Shown: in pieces, positions 61,911-64,000 of the stretch | How positions within the stretch are numbered: position 1 is the stretch's first letter | Layout of the letters: each line of letters starts with the position of its first letter | Assembly: GCA_008711295.1 (NCBI GenBank) | Contig: VUYV01000046.1 | Coordinates: forward strand, 2,058,759-2,122,758 | Direction of reading: 5' to 3' | DNA from: Anarhynchus alexandrinus | Lineage: Eukaryota; Chordata; Aves; Charadriiformes; Charadriidae | Length of the DNA stretch: 64,000 nucleotides | Program-made: the position numbers and the translations under genes | Notes under the pieces: generated by a model | Told to the model about the DNA's origin: nothing | What the model saw: only the letters and a program-made list of their open reading frames with translations | Database searches by the model: none

Positions 61911-64000
61911 TGTTTGCGTGCGAGTGTTTGTTGCTAGTTTTCCGGCTCGCTCCTTCCAACGGCGGTGTGATGACAATTCAAGGCAAGCATGTTTTCCGGC
62001 TCATGTTTCCCATCTCTGCCATACTGTCCCTCTCCCTCTCCTCCACCCAGATACATAAGGAATAATAAATAATACTCAAAAAGGTTGGTAGAAAAGGGGG
62101 TGATCGGGGAACCCAGTGTGATCGGAGCGCTGAACAGCTGTGCTTCCAAAATAAAAGTGGGCAGCAGCAGCAGAGCAAAGGTTGACATGGTAATTAATAA
62201 CCCCTAAAAAAAAATAAAAAAAAATCATGCGACAGTGCACTTCTGTCTCTGCCCACTCCACAAATAAATCTCTCTCATCATATTCAGCAGAGGGCTGTAA
62301 ACCAGAGAGGTGTATGAAGAGCCAAGACTAGAAACCTCACTGTAGTCCACGACTGGCACATTTACCTTAAGTGCTTTAAAGCCAGGCTAAATCATTGCAA
62401 TGACAACACAGTCACACCTGTGAATGTATGTATTTAGATATTTGTAAAAACACTGCTCTTACACCGTCTAAGAAGAAAAAAAATTCAAATCTTCTTAAAG
62501 ACATGGGTGTGATGGCCGGGCAGGAAGAGATGCTCACTTCATCTGTGTGTGAGAAAGCATGTACCGGGTATGTTTAAAAACGGTAGGAAGAATAGCTCTA
62601 ATCCAAAGGCATTTGGGGACAGTCCCTGTCGTTTTAAAAACAGAAGAGATCCAAAGCCGTGGAGTGTCCTTGTGCAGGCAAATGTCTGTGTGTGAGTGCG
62701 TACATGTCTGAGGAGCACGAAGGGGGAGAGAATAAGAAGTAAGTTTAAGCCAAGCGGTAAGTGTTTGCTATGTAATGACTGCAGAGAGCTCTTTCCACTT
62801 CCACGTAACTATTTTTATTTATTTATTTATTTATTTATTTTGTCAGCAGTAAGGAGAAAGCGAACTGCTGCTGCTGTCTCTATCTCCTTCTCTAAACCCC
62901 TGTTCTCCCTGTCTGGTGTCCTGATCTTCCCCTGTCCTCCCCAAACCAACCTTGTCTGTGTGGCTGGAAATGCCGCTGGCTTTGATGGTGAGAGACATTT
63001 TAACAGAAGGCTTTTGAGCCTGTCCCAAGACATGATACAGTTGTAATTCTGCTTCTTATTTATACTGTGGGGACAGTCTGGGTATGACCCGATACCAAGT
63101 AATATAGTAAAGGCTAAGATGCACCTGTCTCATGTTAAACCTGATTTGAAAAATCATAGTGCTTTTTAGTCCCAAACCTGTGTTTTGCTACTTGCCTGCA
63201 GATCCTCGTAAAATCAGCAGGACCTGGAAGATAATTTGAGATTACAGGTATAGAACAGAAGGCAGAATTGGGCCCACTTTTTCTCTCTGATTATAAGCAT
63301 CCCCCTCCTGCAAACTACAGGAAAACAAGGGATTTGGGTAGGCGGGACTCATGCCCAGTTCTTATGCAGACTCACTGAAAAAATTACCTGGGAATTACGT
63401 CCCATCCTGAGGGAACTTCACAGGATGAGGGATTAGAAAAAGAAAACATAGACAAGTATTTGGAATCAGTGCTTTGATTTGCAAAATAATTTCCTTGGGA
63501 ACCTGACCTTATCATCACAACAGGTCTTCTCTACAAGGGGCTGTTTGATCCCTGTTAATAACAGTGCTCACAGACACCAAGTTTAACTGAAGAGGATGCT
63601 TTTGGATACTTCTGTTAATTAAACCGAGGCACCGCATGGCTACAGTCCTCAGGACACTAAACCAGCCTGGCCACATCACGCAGTGTATTTCTTGCTTCTA
63701 ACCTAGAGAATATTTAAATCTTGCAACTTCTCCTCTGTAATGACAGAGAGGGAATAAAAGTGACGGTAAAAATGCCTGTAAAAAATAGCACATACCTGAT
63801 CATGCTTCTGACACAGAGATGTCATTGGCAGAACCCAAATCCCATCTATGTAGAGATGTAAAGTGCATAATCAAGGGGCCCCTCGGTAAGGCGTGGAGCA
63901 GTTATCCTCTCGTCAACGCAAGCAAATGACTGAAGGTCAAAGGGCTTGTGGGATTACGCATTAACACCCTGCAAGTCTTCTTCTGTAGTCCCACTTTGCT
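61911..64000. other. Probable first-intron sequence
   Basis: Composition falls back to AT-rich after the island. It contains an (ATTT)n microsatellite and two GTAAGT motifs close together (about 62740 and 62761). No further coding exon is recognisable, and short open frames here overlap one another. Confidence 0.4.
62812..62841. repeat. (ATTT)n microsatellite
   Basis: Six perfect ATTT units (62817-62840) with T-rich edges. A likely length-polymorphic simple repeat. Confidence 0.9.

Noticed and set aside
61280..61976. Minus-strand and other-frame ORFs across the CpG island
   Set aside because: They result from GC richness. Only the + strand frame from 61579 combines a Kozak ATG with a consensus donor just before its stop.

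Overview
The window looks like bird genomic DNA. It carries many 5'-truncated CR1 (chicken repeat 1) LINE copies ending in the typical ATTCTATG-type 3' repeats, and solo LTRs of endogenous retrovirus families that are widespread in birds. I cannot name the species. Most of the 64 kb is AT-rich, single-copy, non-coding vertebrate sequence. The longest open frames outside repeats are about 140-150 codons, which is what chance gives in this much sequence, and none resembles a protein I recognise. I found no rRNA, tRNA, CRISPR array, operon or prokaryotic feature, and no new biological system that I can support.

Layout. From 1 to about 7.4 kb the sequence is unique, with a few low-confidence splice-bounded candidate exons on the + strand and a hairpin at 3.25 kb. 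From 7.4 to 10.8 kb there are MIR-like SINE remnants and three CR1 pieces. From 10.8 to 28.4 kb it is largely unique, with several AT-rich blocks rich in TAATTA-type motifs that read like conserved non-coding elements, and a possible decayed LTR at 19.0 kb. From 28.4 to 29.6 kb a short CR1 remnant, a longer CR1 and a solo LTR lie end to end, all on the minus strand. CR1 copies follow at 32.1 kb (+), 48.2 kb (+), 49.4 kb (+), 51.1 kb (-), 56.0 kb (-) and 57.3 kb (-). A complete solo LTR flanked by a 5-bp target duplication lies at 37.6-38.2 kb (-). A very GC-rich solo LTR lies at about 44.9-45.76 kb (+); it imitates a CpG island and gives spurious long ORFs on both strands.

The one convincing host gene signal is at the right end. 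A CpG island at about 61.38-61.91 kb contains an ATG in a strong Kozak context, lying inside an RFX X-box-like palindrome. A CAG- and CCG-repeat-bearing open frame runs to a consensus splice donor at 61850/61851. I read this as the promoter and first coding exon of a + strand gene whose later exons lie beyond the window. I do not recognise the gene. Everything upstream is best read as intergenic or intronic sequence next to it.
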